A stretch of DNA of 64,000 nucleotides, taken from positions 248,001 to 312,000 of the forward strand of contig NZ_BFAY01000007.1 in assembly GCF_003112675.1 (NCBI RefSeq). Reading direction: 5' to 3'. This stretch comes from Leptospira johnsonii (lineage in GTDB: Bacteria > Spirochaetota > Leptospiria > Leptospirales > Leptospiraceae). This document shows, piece by piece, positions 16,686-26,596 of this stretch (within the stretch, counting starts at the first letter, position 1; each line of letters opens with the position of its first letter). A program made the translations under genes and the position numbers. The notes under the pieces were generated by a model, which saw only the letters and a list, made by a program, of their open reading frames with translations, had not been told where the DNA came from and did not search any database.

Positions 16686-18500
16686 TTATTTTCCAGCGCG
16701 TTTTCTCATGTTTGCATCTAAGTGCTTCTTACGAAGACGCATACTCTGAGGGGTTACTTCTAGAAGTTCATCATCATCCAAGAACTCGATATTCTGCTCT
16801 AAGCTGAATTTGCGAGGTGGAATCAAACGGATAGCTTCGTCCGCCCCAGAAGATCTTACGTTAGTCAGTTTTTTCTCTTTTACTGGGTTCACTTCCAGGT
16901 CGTTGTCCCTGGAATGGATCCCGATAATCATTCCTGGATAAACAGGAGTTTGAGGATCGATGAGAAGTTCCCCTCTTTCCTGGATTTTCCAAAGAGCATA
17001 ACCTGTAGTTTCTCCGGAGTCCATAGAGATCAATGCTCCGTTCTTTCTACCTGGGATCTCTCCCTTATAAAGATCGAATCGTAGGAAGCGGCTGGATGCC
17101 ACTCCTTCTCCTTTGGTTTCCGTTACGAAATATCCTCTGAATCCGATGATACCTCTGGTAGGAATTACGAATTCCACTCTGGTCATTCCGGACGGATGAG
17201 CATCCATCAATTGGAGCTCTCCCTTTCTGCGGTTCAGCTCGGAGATAATACTTCCGGTGAATTGGTCAGGTAGATCCATTACGAGATACTCGTAAGGCTC
17301 CAGCTTTTCTCCGTTTTCTCCCTTCTTGATGATTACTTCAGGGCGGGAAACTTGTAGCTCGAAACCTTCTCTTCTCATGGTTTCGATGAGGACGGAAAGA
17401 TGTAATTCTCCTCGGCCTAAAACCTTGAAGCGGTCTTTGTCTTCAGTTTCTTCCAAACGCATCGCTACGTTTGTTTCTAATTCTCTATCCAAACGTTCAC
17501 GGATATTTCTGGTAGTTACGAATTTACCCTCTTTGCTTGCAAAAGGAGAATTGTTTACCATAAAATACATGGATACTGTAGGTTCTTCTACCTCGATAGC
17601 AGGCATCGCTGCGGGCCTTCCAGGTTCACAAACAGTGTCTCCGATAAATACATCAGGTAGTCCTGCAATCGCAACGATGTCTCCGGCTTCCGCCTCTTCT
17701 ATCTCGTTACGTTTCAGACCTTCAAAATTGTATAATTTAGTGACTTTTAAAATTTGGGTCTCGTCCCTTCCATTTGTTTTAGGGGAAAGTTGAACTACGT
17801 TCATTCCTCTTTGTAGTCTTCCGTTATAGATCTTACCGATCGCAATACGGCCCACGTAATCGTTATAATCCAAAGAAGTAACTTGGAATTGTAACGCAGC
17901 GTCTATATTCGCTTTTACCGGAGGAACATGCGAGAGCACTGTATCTAACAGTGCATCTAAATTAGTGCTAGGAGCATCTTCCAATTTGCTGACTGCCCAA
18001 CCTTGTTTTGCAGACGCGTATACAATCGGAAAATCCAATTGCTCGTTGGTTGCACCTAAATCGCTGAATAAGTCGAAAACCATGTCTACGACTGCGTCAG
18101 GACGAGCTCCATCTCTATCGATCTTATTGATCACTAAGATAGGCTTATGTCCTAATTGAAGTGACTTACCTAATACGAATCTGGTTTGAGGCATGGGTCC
18201 GTCGAATGCGTCTACAAGAAGAAGGCAGGAATCCGCTGTGGAAAGAACCCTCTCCACCTCTCCTCCGAAATCCGCGTGACCTGGAGTATCCACTACGTTG
18301 ATGCGAGTTCCTTTATAAATAACTGCAGTGTTTTTGGCTTTAATAGTGATCCCTTTTTCTTTTTCGAGATCATTACTATCCATGATTCTTTCCCCATCTT
18401 CCTTGGCAGTAACTGCGCCGGTTTGGCGTAAAATGCCGTCTAGAAGGGTTGTTTTACCGTGGTCAACGTGTGCGATAATGGCTATATTGCGGATTTCCAT
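16686..18500 (-). CDS. typA: Translational GTPase TypA/BipA
   Basis: 604 aa, the family's normal length. The G domain carries [10 protein letters not shown] (G1), [11 protein letters not shown] (G2 region), [12 protein letters not shown] (G3) and [10 protein letters not shown] (G4). A beta-barrel domain, two alpha/beta domains (EF-G III and V-like) and the TypA-specific C-terminal domain follow ([18 protein letters not shown], then [17 protein letters not shown]). TypA binds the 70S ribosome at the EF-G site and supports large-subunit assembly and growth at low temperature or stress. It ends at a strong terminator. A pirin gene lies upstream in the same direction, 126 bases away. Confidence 0.97.
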   Translation of the reverse strand: MEIRNIAIIAHVDHGKTTLLDGILRQTGAVTAKEDGERIMDSNDLEKEKGITIKAKNTAVIYKGTRINVVDTPGHADFGGEVERVLSTADSCLLLVDAFDGPMPQTRFVLGKSLQLGHKPILVINKIDRDGARPDAVVDMVFDLFSDLGATNEQLDFPIVYASAKQGWAVSKLEDAPSTNLDALLDTVLSHVPPVKANIDAALQFQVTSLDYNDYVGRIAIGKIYNGRLQRGMNVVQLSPKTNGRDETQILKVTKLYNFEGLKRNEIEEAEAGDIVAIAGLPDVFIGDTVCEPGRPAAMPAIEVEEPTVSMYFMVNNSPFASKEGKFVTTRNIRERLDRELETNVAMRLEETEDKDRFKVLGRGELHLSVLIETMRREGFELQVSRPEVIIKKGENGEKLEPYEYLVMDLPDQFTGSIISELNRRKGELQLMDAHPSGMTRVEFVIPTRGIIGFRGYFVTETKGEGVASSRFLRFDLYKGEIPGRKNGALISMDSGETTGYALWKIQERGELLIDPQTPVYPGMIIGIHSRDNDLEVNPVKEKKLTNVRSSGADEAIRLIPPRKFSLEQNIEFLDDDELLEVTPQSMRLRKKHLDANMRKRAGK

Positions 18501-18626
18501 GCTATGACCAAAATTTACGCAGGGGCCAGGGTGACAAGGTGGAATTTTAGGAAATTCTTTTCAAAGAGATGAAAAAGAACCTATAAAATCGCTATTAATA
18601 GCCAGTTTTAAACGATCCTAAAGATC

Positions 18627-19484
18627 TTAATGTTCAGGCAATGGGATCCTTTCTGTCTCACCGGGCACATGAGCAAATCGATCTTCTTTCCAATCTACTT
18701 TTGCTTGTTCTATTCTTTCTAAAGAACTGGATACAAAGTTCCAATACATATGCCTTGGGGTAGAAAGTGGGGTCCCACCTAAGAGTACGATCCTGGAAGT
18801 TTCTTCCGCTCTGAATTTTACGGCTCCACCTTTCGGATAGATTGCCATATCTCCTACTGAGACGTCCTTTCCTTCCGCGTCGACCTTTCCTCTGGCGACA
18901 TAGATGCCCGCTTCTTGTTCTTGAGAGACTTGCAGTTCTACTTCTGCGCCTGCTTCGACCTCGAGGTCTGCATAGAATAATGGAGAATATACTTTAACCG
19001 GAGAAACTTCTCCCATGAAGGAACCTGCGATCAGCCTGAGTTCCCAACCTCCTCCGCTGACTGTGGGCAATTCTTCTCTTTCATGATGAAAAAATTCAGG
19101 AGAAGTTTCTTCGAATTCTTTAGGAAGCGCCACCCAGGTCTGGATACCTTCTAAGATATTATATTCAGGATCTAGTTTGGATCTTTCGCTATGTACGATT
19201 CCGGAACCTGCGGTCATCCAGTTCACTTCGAAAGGGCGGATATCTTCTACCTTTCCGATGCTGTCTCTATGGGTGATCACTCCGTCATACAGATAAGTGA
19301 CTGTTGCAAGACCTATATGAGGATGAGGGCGGACTACAATTTCAGTCCCGGTCTTGATGGGAAGTGGACCCATATGGTCCAAAAAAACAAAAGGTCCCAC
19401 GGACCTGGCTTCGATCTGAGGAAGCACTCTTCTTACAAAAAAACCGTCTCCCAAATCTTTTTTCTTAGCGATAAGATATCTCAT
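18627..19484 (-). CDS. Pirin family protein
   Basis: About 285 aa from the ATG at 19484; a longer in-frame reading to 19625 adds residues foreign to the family and would overlap the rplU leader. Bicupin signatures: the metal-binding [16 protein letters not shown] and a late HSE in GSGIVHSER, with FEVNWMTAG between. The C-terminal cupin holds [14 protein letters not shown] and [18 protein letters not shown]. Pirins bind Fe and some (YhhW) oxidise quercetin; others act as redox sensors, so the role here is open. No Shine-Dalgarno is visible, but TATACT lies just before the ATG. Confidence 0.88.
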   Translation of the reverse strand: MRYLIAKKKDLGDGFFVRRVLPQIEARSVGPFVFLDHMGPLPIKTGTEIVVRPHPHIGLATVTYLYDGVITHRDSIGKVEDIRPFEVNWMTAGSGIVHSERSKLDPEYNILEGIQTWVALPKEFEETSPEFFHHEREELPTVSGGGWELRLIAGSFMGEVSPVKVYSPLFYADLEVEAGAEVELQVSQEQEAGIYVARGKVDAEGKDVSVGDMAIYPKGGAVKFRAEETSRIVLLGGTPLSTPRHMYWNFVSSSLERIEQAKVDWKEDRFAHVPGETERIPLPEH

Positions 19485-19601
19485 AATAGTATAGACTATT
19501 AGATCCGATTCCCTGAATTCTAAGCAAGATTTAAAACCCGAATAACGGAAGGTATCGGGTGAAAGCGAATCTTCTTCCTTGGAAATCGTACCCCAAAACC
19601 C

Positions 19602-19661
19602 TTGACACCGGCCCAGACCAGTCAAAACTGGTCAAAACTCGAGAAAACTAGGCCAGTAATC
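19602..19661 (+). promoter_or_regulatory. rplU upstream region: TTGACA box and 7-bp hairpin
   Basis: TTGACA at 19602-19607 is a perfect -35-like element, but no good -10 follows at the usual distance. A perfect hairpin GACCAGT-CAAA-ACTGGTC lies at 19616-19633, followed by AAAACTCGAGAAAACTAGGCCAG up to the ATG. There is no clear Shine-Dalgarno for rplU. The hairpin may be a leader element for L21, but this is inference only. Confidence 0.4.
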
Positions 19662-19973
19662 ATGTTCGCGATCATCTCTGTCGGCAACCGACAATTCAAA
19701 GTCACTCAGGATCTTGAATTCCTGACTGAAAAGACCGGTAAGAATGCCGGAGACACCTTCGACGCTAAGGTGTTACTATTTGCTGAAAATAATAAGGTCC
19801 ATATCGGATCTCCGGAACTTAAATCCGCTAAAGTCTCTCTGAAAGTATTGGAAGACGTAAAGGGAGAAAAAGTAAGAGGTTACGTTTACAAAAAACGTAA
19901 AAACTCTCAGAGAACCTGGGGACATAGACAACAACTGCAAAAAGTTAAGGTAGTTTCTCTTTCGGCAGTTTGA
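19662..19973 (+). CDS. rplU: 50S ribosomal protein L21
   Basis: 103 aa from the ATG at 19662. The start [16 protein letters not shown] matches the family (MYAVI.TGGKQYKV). [16 protein letters not shown] and the C-terminal [17 protein letters not shown] are the 23S rRNA-binding segment. It is the first gene of the long ribosomal/GTPase operon and overlaps prp by four bases. Confidence 0.97.
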   Translation: MFAIISVGNRQFKVTQDLEFLTEKTGKNAGDTFDAKVLLFAENNKVHIGSPELKSAKVSLKVLEDVKGEKVRGYVYKKRKNSQRTWGHRQQLQKVKVVSLSAV

Positions 19974-20290
19974 TCCGGATTAAGATACTCCGAAAAGGAG
20001 AAGAAATCCTAGGTTTGGAATCTTCCGGGCATGCTTCCAAGATGCACGGATCCAAAGGACAAAATCTTCTCTGCGCCGCTGTCGGAGTACTCATCCAAAC
20101 TCTTTACCTGCATTTAAGCAAGGAAGGGTTGGCAAAAGAAGCGGTAATCGGAGACGGGCTCTTGGACTTCAAGATCGTCTCCGGAAAAACGACCGATCCG
20201 ATCGTTCATGCGGGATTCAATCTCGTAAAAAGCGGATTGGTCAACTTGAAGGAACAATATCCTTCTGAAATTGAACTCATAGGAGAATAA
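19970..20290 (+). CDS. prp: Ribosomal-processing cysteine protease Prp (YsxB family)
   Basis: 106 aa from a TTG that overlaps the rplU stop (TTGA), indicating translational coupling. The catalytic pair is visible: His in [13 protein letters not shown] (about residue 22) and Cys in [16 protein letters not shown] (about residue 35). The position between L21 and L27 genes is the family's usual place. In Firmicutes the enzyme removes an N-terminal extension from L27. The L27 encoded right after starts at the mature MAHKKGGG with no extension, so the substrate here is unclear. Confidence 0.9.
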   Translation: MIRIKILRKGEEILGLESSGHASKMHGSKGQNLLCAAVGVLIQTLYLHLSKEGLAKEAVIGDGLLDFKIVSGKTTDPIVHAGFNLVKSGLVNLKEQYPSEIELIGE

Positions 20291-20292
20291 AC

Positions 20293-20547
20293 ATGGCACA
20301 TAAGAAAGGTGGCGGTTCTTCCAAAAACGGACGCGATTCCCAATCCAAACGTCTTGGTGTAAAACGTTTCGGAGGAGAACTAGTTTTAGCTGGTAATATT
20401 CTCGTTCGCCAAAGAGGAACAAGATTAAACGCCGGAAAAAACGTAGGTGTAGGTAAAGATCATACACTTTACTCTCTTGTCGAAGGTCACGTTAAATTTG
20501 AACAAGTTACCAAAACTAAAGTTCAAGTTTCCGTTTACCCGAAATAA
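20293..20547 (+). CDS. rpmA: 50S ribosomal protein L27
   Basis: 84 aa. The N-terminus [16 protein letters not shown] is the canonical flexible tail that reaches the peptidyl-transferase centre; [13 protein letters not shown] and [15 protein letters not shown] follow. The ATG is preceded by AGGAG at 7 bases. In-frame sequence upstream meets a stop at 20272-20274, so no longer form with a cleavable extension is possible unless a rare start is used. Confidence 0.97.
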   Translation: MAHKKGGGSSKNGRDSQSKRLGVKRFGGELVLAGNILVRQRGTRLNAGKNVGVGKDHTLYSLVEGHVKFEQVTKTKVQVSVYPK

Positions 20548-20578
20548 GCATTAGATCTCAGATTTAGTGCGTGGAAAA

Positions 20579-20621
20579 GAAAGGCCTTCCGGGGATTTTT
20601 TCCTCGAGCCTTTCTTTTTTT
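20579..20621 (+). terminator. Terminator after rpmA
   Basis: Stem GAAAGGC (20579-20585) pairs with GCCTTTC (20608-20614), with a further inner stem, followed by seven T residues. It may only attenuate transcription, as obgE follows 22 bases later in the same direction. Confidence 0.8.
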
Positions 20622-20642
20622 ATTTTAAGGGCCTAATTCAAC

Positions 20643-21692
20643 ATGGAAAAGTTTATAGATGAAGTTGTGATCGAAGTTACCGCCGGACATGGTGGAGCCG
20701 GATCCATGCATTTTCGAAGAGAGAAATACGTGGAATTCGGAGGACCTGATGGTGGTGACGGTGGGATCGGTGGTAATATTATCATCCGCCCTAACCTTTC
20801 CATGGTCACATTAGATCGTTATCTTACTAAAAGAAGATTTAGAGCCCAGGACGGATTTCCAGGAGAAGGTAACGAAAGATCCGGAAAAAAAGGAGAAGAC
20901 CTAATCCTTTTTGTTCCTCTCGGGACACAGATCTACGACGAGGAAAGCGGAGAACTACTTTACGATTTTATAAAGGACGACGGAGAGTTCCAGGTCGTCA
21001 AAGGCGGAAGAGGAGGAAAAGGAAATACCCATTTCAAATCTTCTACCCACCAAACCCCTAAATTTTCCCAACCGGGAGAAGACGGGGAATACAAACATCT
21101 ACGCCTGAGCCTAAAATTACTGGCAGATGTGGGAATTGTAGGACTTCCTAATGCAGGCAAGTCTACCCTACTTTCCAAAATTACGGAAGCACATCCTAAG
21201 ATCGCAGGATACGCATTCACCACACTTTCTCCTAACCTAGGTGTGGTAAAAAGAAAAGGAGATATCTACCGTTATACGTTGGCGGATATTCCAGGGATCG
21301 TAGAAGGCGCAAGCAAAGGTATCGGCCTAGGACTTTCCTTCTTAAGACATATAGAAAGAGTAAAAGGTATATTATACGTTTTTGATGCAGCTGCATTGGA
21401 CATCCAAGAGGATTTCAAGATGCTGCAGGCAGAATTGAGATCTTATAATCCGGAACTTCTCAACCGACCGCATTTGATCGTTTTAAATAAAATCGATATC
21501 TGGGAAGACCAGAGTTTTACGGAAGAATTACTCAAGTCCGTTTCTTCCTTGGGAAGGGTGATCCCAATCTCCGCCCAGGAAGAAATTAACTTAGAGGAAT
21601 TACTTTCTGTAATGGATTCCACATTCTTCCAAAAAGAACTGGAAGAATTACATTTTAACGAAGAAGAACAGCGGGAAAATTCAGATGAATAG
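20643..21692 (+). CDS. obgE: GTPase Obg/CgtA
   Basis: 349 aa. The glycine-rich Obg fold spans residues 1-158 ([30 protein letters not shown]). The G domain follows with [12 protein letters not shown] (G1), TTLSPNLG (G2), [10 protein letters not shown] (G3), LNKIDIWED (G4) and PISAQ (G5). A short acidic C-terminal tail ends the protein. Obg binds the 50S subunit and couples ribosome maturation to the stringent response. Its last codons overlap the start of proB by 8 bases. Confidence 0.97.
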   Translation: MEKFIDEVVIEVTAGHGGAGSMHFRREKYVEFGGPDGGDGGIGGNIIIRPNLSMVTLDRYLTKRRFRAQDGFPGEGNERSGKKGEDLILFVPLGTQIYDEESGELLYDFIKDDGEFQVVKGGRGGKGNTHFKSSTHQTPKFSQPGEDGEYKHLRLSLKLLADVGIVGLPNAGKSTLLSKITEAHPKIAGYAFTTLSPNLGVVKRKGDIYRYTLADIPGIVEGASKGIGLGLSFLRHIERVKGILYVFDAAALDIQEDFKMLQAELRSYNPELLNRPHLIVLNKIDIWEDQSFTEELLKSVSSLGRVIPISAQEEINLEELLSVMDSTFFQKELEELHFNEEEQRENSDE

Positions 21693-22545
21693 AAATGATC
21701 TGAACGAGAGAATCAAAACATCCAATAAAATAGTAATTAAAATAGGTTCCGCAAGACTTGCAGGCTCGGAAGAGGAAGTGAATGATTTCCTTTTTAGTCT
21801 GGTTTCGGACATACGCCATCTCAGGGATCTTGGAAAACAAGTGATCCTAGTTTCCTCCGGAGCAATCGCAAGAGGAAGAAAACTTTTAGCAACACTTCCA
21901 AACTCCGCAGAAGCCGGAGAATCTCTTCCGGAAAAGCAAGCTCTGGCTGCCATGGGCCAAAACCGCCTGGTGAATTTATACGACAGTTTTTTTTCCAAGG
22001 TAAATCTCCCGATCGCTCAGATACTATTCGGCGTCTTGGACATGGAAAATCCGGAAGGATTTAAAAATCTAAAAAATACCTTTGGACAACTTTTGGATTG
22101 GGGCATTCTTCCGATCGTAAACGAAAACGACTCAGTCGCCACGGAAGAAGTAAAATTCGGAGATAACGACGTACTTTCCGCTATCGTAAGTCTAATCGTA
22201 GAGGCGGATCTTCTGATCATACTCACAGGTGTAGAAGGTTTTTTAAAAGATGGAAAACTTCTGCCTTTCTTGGAAGAAGTAGGAAAATCTGAACTTTCTC
22301 AAGCGGGAGGCCCAAGCGGCCCAGGCACCGGAGGAATGTATACCAAACTCAAGGCGGCTTCTATCGCAAGCGAGGCAGGAATTCCTTGCGGGATCATAGA
22401 CGGAAATCGCAAAAATTGCGTGCGTGAGTTTATAGAAACGAATACACTCGGGACATTGGTTGTCTCTAACGGTAAGAAGAAACACTTTACGGAGGAGGAA
22501 ATTAAATCCATTCTCCGAGCCAAACGTAACGGAGGTCAGGAATGA
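21685..22545 (+). CDS. proB: Glutamate 5-kinase, short form without PUA domain
   Basis: 286 aa. The amino-acid-kinase fold shows [10 protein letters not shown] at the N-terminus, [31 protein letters not shown] and the glutamate-site [19 protein letters not shown]. The E. coli enzyme has about 367 aa with a C-terminal PUA domain that is absent here, as in other short ProB forms. It makes L-glutamyl-5-phosphate, the first step of proline synthesis. It overlaps obgE (8 bases) and proA (ATGA). Confidence 0.95.
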   Translation: MNRNDLNERIKTSNKIVIKIGSARLAGSEEEVNDFLFSLVSDIRHLRDLGKQVILVSSGAIARGRKLLATLPNSAEAGESLPEKQALAAMGQNRLVNLYDSFFSKVNLPIAQILFGVLDMENPEGFKNLKNTFGQLLDWGILPIVNENDSVATEEVKFGDNDVLSAIVSLIVEADLLIILTGVEGFLKDGKLLPFLEEVGKSELSQAGGPSGPGTGGMYTKLKAASIASEAGIPCGIIDGNRKNCVREFIETNTLGTLVVSNGKKKHFTEEEIKSILRAKRNGGQE

Positions 22546-23804
22546 TCCAAAGATCCGCAGAATCCATCTACGTAGACGAACTTTGTAAATCCGCGAAAGA
22601 TGCTTATAGACAAATCCGATCCATCAATACTTCCAAAAAGAATAAGGTTTTGGAAAAGTTAGCCTCTGCTTTGGTTTCTAGAAAATCCGAAATTTTAAAA
22701 GAGAATGCAAAGGACTTAGAAGCAGGAAAATCAAAAGGTTTATCTTCTGCACTTTTGGACAGATTGACCCTGGACGAAAAAAGGATCCAAAGTCTGTCTA
22801 ACGCAGTTCTTGAAATTAAGGCTCTTCCCGATCCTGTGGGAGAAACTGTAAGAGGCGCTACTCTTCCGAATGGGATCAGACTAAACACAAAAAGAGTTCC
22901 TTTGGGTGTGGTCATGGTGATTTACGAATCCAGACCGAATGTTACCATCGATGTGGGAGCCTTATCTTTCAAATCCGGGAACGCATGTATCTTGCGTGGC
23001 GGTTCCGAAGCAATCCACTCTAACACGATACTCGCAAAAATTTTCCAAGACTGTTTAAAAGAAGAAGGTCTGCCTGCGAATGCTGTCACCTTCGTAGACA
23101 GAACGGAAAGGGAATACATGGTTCCTTTCCTCAAACAGACTTCATACATTGACATAGTAGTTCCTAGAGGTGGAGAAGGTCTTATCCGTTTTGTTTCGGA
23201 AAATTCTCTCATCCCTGTTGTAAAACATGATAAGGGAGTGGTGAATCTTTATATAGATAAGTCCGCAGATCCTAAAAAAGTTTTACCGATCGCGGTGAAT
23301 TCCAAGGTGCAAAGACCTGGGGTCTGTAATGCAGCCGAAAACTTAATTATACATTCCGAATATCCTTATATTAAAGAACTTTTGGACGAACTTGCATCCA
23401 AAGGTGTACAACTTCTTTTGGACCCAAAATCCTTGGCAATTTTTCCGAAAGGACAACCTGTTAAGAACGAAGATTATCTAGAAGAATTTTTAGATCTGAG
23501 ATTTTCCGTAAAAACGGTAGATAAGATAGAAGAAGCTATCGAATTTATTGAGGCGACTAGCTCAGGTCATACGGAAGCGATCGTAACGGAAGATATTAGC
23601 GCTGCGAATTTTTTCAGTCGTTCCTTGGATTCCGCTGCGATCTTTGTAAATATCTCCACTCGCTTTCATGACGGAGGAGAATTCGGACTCGGAGCAGAAG
23701 TTGGAATTTCTACTGGAAAATTGCACGTAAGAGGTCCGATGGGACTTGTACATCTTACAACTACCACTACATACGCAGAAGGAGAAGGACAGGTCCGAGG
23801 ATAA
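22542..23804 (+). CDS. proA: Gamma-glutamyl phosphate reductase
   Basis: 420 aa, family length. The ALDH-like fold shows [35 protein letters not shown] and the catalytic Cys in [14 protein letters not shown] (about residue 265). The end reads [21 protein letters not shown] in two overlapping family motifs. It reduces glutamyl-5-phosphate with NADPH to the semialdehyde, the second step of proline synthesis. The start overlaps proB by four bases. proC is not in this window. Confidence 0.97.
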   Translation: MIQRSAESIYVDELCKSAKDAYRQIRSINTSKKNKVLEKLASALVSRKSEILKENAKDLEAGKSKGLSSALLDRLTLDEKRIQSLSNAVLEIKALPDPVGETVRGATLPNGIRLNTKRVPLGVVMVIYESRPNVTIDVGALSFKSGNACILRGGSEAIHSNTILAKIFQDCLKEEGLPANAVTFVDRTEREYMVPFLKQTSYIDIVVPRGGEGLIRFVSENSLIPVVKHDKGVVNLYIDKSADPKKVLPIAVNSKVQRPGVCNAAENLIIHSEYPYIKELLDELASKGVQLLLDPKSLAIFPKGQPVKNEDYLEEFLDLRFSVKTVDKIEEAIEFIEATSSGHTEAIVTEDISAANFFSRSLDSAAIFVNISTRFHDGGEFGLGAEVGISTGKLHVRGPMGLVHLTTTTTYAEGEGQVRG

Positions 23805-23820
23805 GGGACCTTCTATCTTC

Positions 23821-24429
23821 ATGAACTCTTCCGGTTTGGTCGGAGTGTTTGGCGGGAGTTTCGATCCTCCTCATCTAGGCCATGCAGAAGTGGCGTCTAG
23901 TTTTTGGGAAAATTTCCCGAACGCAAAAGAACTTTTGATCGTTCCCAACCATACTTCTCCATGGAAAAAGAATAAAAAAACTCCTCCGGATATGATCTTA
24001 GATCTAGTTCAGGCACAGTTCCAAAGTTTCCCGAATACAAAAGTTTGGGACTGGGAGATCAAAAGAGAAACCCCAAGTTATACTGACGAAACTATTTTAG
24101 AACTTTTGAAAGTGATGCCTGGAGCGAAACTCTGCCTTTTGATCGGGGAGGATAATTATTCCGAATTCCATAAATGGAAAAACTGGGAGAATATTTTGAA
24201 TAAGCTAGATTATCTATTGGTGTTCAGAAGATTTTCAGAGTCCATTCCTCAAAATCAAAACCTGCAAAAATTCAAAGATAAGATCGTATTTTTACGAAAT
24301 CGGATCATCGAAGCGGCGTCCATAGATCTGAGAGAAGAACTTCCCAAATGTATTTTGGAAAATCGGAAACCGGTTGCTTTGTCTGATAAAGTATGGGATA
24401 TCATACTTAAAAATAGATCTTATTGCTAA
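23821..24429 (+). CDS. nadD: Nicotinate-nucleotide adenylyltransferase
   Basis: 202 aa from the ATG at 23821, 16 bases after proA; an earlier in-frame start would overlap proA. GVFGGSFDPPHLGHAEVA carries the HxGH nucleotidyl-transferase motif; IVPNHTSPWKK, LLIGEDNYSEFHKW and SIDLREEL follow. The usual ISSTxIR motif is here AASIDLRE, with a Ser-x-x-x-Arg arrangement still recognisable. It joins nicotinate mononucleotide to AMP in NAD synthesis. Confidence 0.94.
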   Translation: MNSSGLVGVFGGSFDPPHLGHAEVASSFWENFPNAKELLIVPNHTSPWKKNKKTPPDMILDLVQAQFQSFPNTKVWDWEIKRETPSYTDETILELLKVMPGAKLCLLIGEDNYSEFHKWKNWENILNKLDYLLVFRRFSESIPQNQNLQKFKDKIVFLRNRIIEAASIDLREELPKCILENRKPVALSDKVWDIILKNRSYC

Positions 24430-25022
24430 TGCTTCCGAATACTACTCCAGAACAGATAAAATATTTTACCGATATTGTCCCGAAGGAAATCACTAAGACA
24501 CGTTGGGAACATAGTCTTAGGGTGGCCGAGATCGCAGAAGAGCTTGCAAATGTTCATTCACCTAATGAATCCAAGGAAGCTTATTTAGCAGGTGTGGTTC
24601 ACGATATCACCAAACAAAAAACCAAAGAATTCCATTTGGAACTTTTTGCAAAAGTAAAGGACTCTGAATCTCCTAAACTTCCGGAAGCAGCCTGGCATTC
24701 CAGATCCGCGGCTTATTATTTGGAAACAGAATACGGTTTAAAGACAAGATCCGTTTTAGATGCTGTGAAACACCATACATTAGGCGGAGAGGACTTAAAC
24801 CTTTTGGCTTGTATCTTGTATGCAGCCGACTTTTTAGGTTCCGAGTTTGCGGAAAAACAAAAGGACTATTCGGAATGGAGACACAAGGCAAAGGAAAATC
24901 TTTACTTTGCCGTTTTGAATAAGGCTATCCATACCATGCAGGACCTTTTGGATCATAAAAGAGAAATCCATAAAAGAACGATCTCTATGTATCATTTCGC
25001 CTTGGGAAAATTATCCAATTGA
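24429..25022 (+). CDS. yqeK: HD-domain Ap4A hydrolase, YqeK family
   Basis: About 197 aa, starting at the ATG of a TAATG overlap with the nadD stop. Metal-binding HD signatures: TRWEHSLRVAEIAEELA, AGVVHDITKQ, AAWHSRSAAYYL and VKHHTLGG, then LYAADFL. The family splits diadenosine tetraphosphate symmetrically to ADP and is nearly always found next to nadD and rsfS, as here. No separate ribosome site is seen, so translation is probably coupled to nadD. Confidence 0.92.
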   Translation: MLPNTTPEQIKYFTDIVPKEITKTRWEHSLRVAEIAEELANVHSPNESKEAYLAGVVHDITKQKTKEFHLELFAKVKDSESPKLPEAAWHSRSAAYYLETEYGLKTRSVLDAVKHHTLGGEDLNLLACILYAADFLGSEFAEKQKDYSEWRHKAKENLYFAVLNKAIHTMQDLLDHKREIHKRTISMYHFALGKLSN

Positions 25023-25064
25023 CAGGGTTATTTTTTCTTTCTGAATGGAATCCGAGGCTTTGAC

Positions 25065-26213
25065 TTGAGTCCTAACAAACCGATTCGAACTTTTAATCTT
25101 TTTCCACTATGGATCGCCGCAGGCTTTCTGTTTTTGGCATTGTTATTTTTTCTTTTTCGTAATTTCAGAAGGACCGGCCTGGACGAAAAGATCAGCTCAG
25201 GTAAACCGATCCATATACTTTTCCATGCAGTTGGGAACGACGATGTATATGAGTTCGGGTTTTTAGCGACCATCTTCCCTTCTCAAGAAAGGGTGGCTTT
25301 ATTCTTCTTTCATCCGATCACTACATTCGAAGATCCGGAAGATAGTTTAGAACAAATTAAATCCAAGGCACCATCCGTAGTAAAAGATGCAGTCCAGGAT
25401 ATCTTAGGTTCCAAGCCGAATTATACTGTAAAGATAAACGCTTCTGCCTTTATTAAGATAGTGGATATCTTAGGTGGAGTGAATTTATATACTGATAATA
25501 GGACCAATAGAGTTTCTCCTTCTTACGTGAGAGAACCAGGTTTGTATTCTTATTCTGGAGAAGATGCGTACGATTACGTTTCTTATATGGATAAGAAGGA
25601 AACCTTGGACTATCTGGACCGTATCAGCAGACAAGAAAGTGCGGTTCTATCCGTTTACGAGACCTTATACGAAAACAAAGAGTTACTGAATTCATTTTGG
25701 TCGGAGATGGTTTTCAGTCTGGTAGATTCCGATTTTTCCAAGGAAGATTTTTACACTCTTCTAAAATTCGCAACTTCTCATAGACTTGCATTCGGGATCA
25801 CCGAGCTCCCAGGTGAGCCGGCTTTAGATCCAAAAACAAGACGTTTATTCTTAACTGCAGATCCTGCGAGGGCTTCTGTTGCTGTTCGAAAATTTCATAA
25901 GGATGTATCTGCTGAAATTTTCACAGACGGAGAATATGCCAGAACGGAAGTATTGAACGGAACCGAAGTGGCAGGACTTGCAAAAGATGTAAGAACTACT
26001 CTGGCTGATAAAAGGATCAAGGTCCTTTCCGTGGACAATGCTTGGACCAAAGATATTAAGAAGACGATCATCTTAGATCGTTCCGGGAACACCGCCGTGG
26101 CGGATAAGATTTCCTCCATATTAGAAAAAACAAAAGTATATCATGTATTAAGAAAGGATCTAGGACTGGACTCCACAGTTCTTCTTGGATCCGATATAGA
26201 GCCTAAAAAATAA
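25065..26213 (+). CDS. Divergent LytR-CpsA-Psr (LCP) family protein with LytR C-terminal domain
   Basis: 382 aa from a TTG at 25065. One N-terminal transmembrane helix ([17 protein letters not shown]) leads into an LCP-like extracytoplasmic domain: [19 protein letters not shown] and [17 protein letters not shown] are conserved family segments. The usual catalytic Arg/Asp motif (IPRDT type) is replaced by [10 protein letters not shown], and the RSDT strand by DDVYEFG. A LytR_C-like domain occupies about residues 290-345 ([19 protein letters not shown]). LCP enzymes attach glycopolymers to peptidoglycan; this one may lack that activity. It lies between yqeK and rsfS in one operon. Confidence 0.8.
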   Translation: MSPNKPIRTFNLFPLWIAAGFLFLALLFFLFRNFRRTGLDEKISSGKPIHILFHAVGNDDVYEFGFLATIFPSQERVALFFFHPITTFEDPEDSLEQIKSKAPSVVKDAVQDILGSKPNYTVKINASAFIKIVDILGGVNLYTDNRTNRVSPSYVREPGLYSYSGEDAYDYVSYMDKKETLDYLDRISRQESAVLSVYETLYENKELLNSFWSEMVFSLVDSDFSKEDFYTLLKFATSHRLAFGITELPGEPALDPKTRRLFLTADPARASVAVRKFHKDVSAEIFTDGEYARTEVLNGTEVAGLAKDVRTTLADKRIKVLSVDNAWTKDIKKTIILDRSGNTAVADKISSILEKTKVYHVLRKDLGLDSTVLLGSDIEPKK

Positions 26214-26215
26214 AT

Positions 26216-26596
26216 ATGAGTCCTTCTTCTCCCAAAAATACCCCGGAAAACACAATGGAAATCCTGAAAACTATCCATAAGATCATGCAGGATAAAAAAT
26301 GCGAAGAGATCGCGGTCTTAAACCTAGAATCCGTGCATTCATACCTAAGTTTCTTTTTGATCTGTACTGTGAACTCCGCAGTGCAAGCAAATGCAGTCGC
26401 AAGAGAGATCAAAAAAGCATTAAAAAGTTTTAAATTACCTCATAAAGAAACGGATAAAACAGGAACGTCCGCTTCTTCCGGTTGGACCTTATTGGACTAC
26501 GGTGAATTCATAGTCCATATCATGACCCCGGAAAAAAGAGAATATTATAATCTAGATAGGCTCTGGAGAGATGCAGAGAGAATAGAACTCTCTTAA
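26216..26596 (+). CDS. rsfS: Ribosome silencing factor RsfS
   Basis: 126 aa, starting 2 bases after the LCP gene. Typical segments: [69 protein letters not shown] in two adjacent blocks. RsfS binds L14 on the 50S subunit and blocks subunit joining in starvation. An inner start at 26252 would drop a 12-residue Ser/Pro head. It is the last gene of the operon that begins at rplU or obgE and overlaps the convergent DUF255 gene by four bases. Confidence 0.95.
   Translation: MSPSSPKNTPENTMEILKTIHKIMQDKKCEEIAVLNLESVHSYLSFFLICTVNSAVQANAVAREIKKALKSFKLPHKETDKTGTSASSGWTLLDYGEFIVHIMTPEKREYYNLDRLWRDAERIELS

Noticed and set aside
17326..17793. Long open frame (155 aa) on the plus strand inside typA
   Set aside because: It lies fully antisense to a complete, highly conserved TypA reading frame, has no ribosome site and resembles no family.
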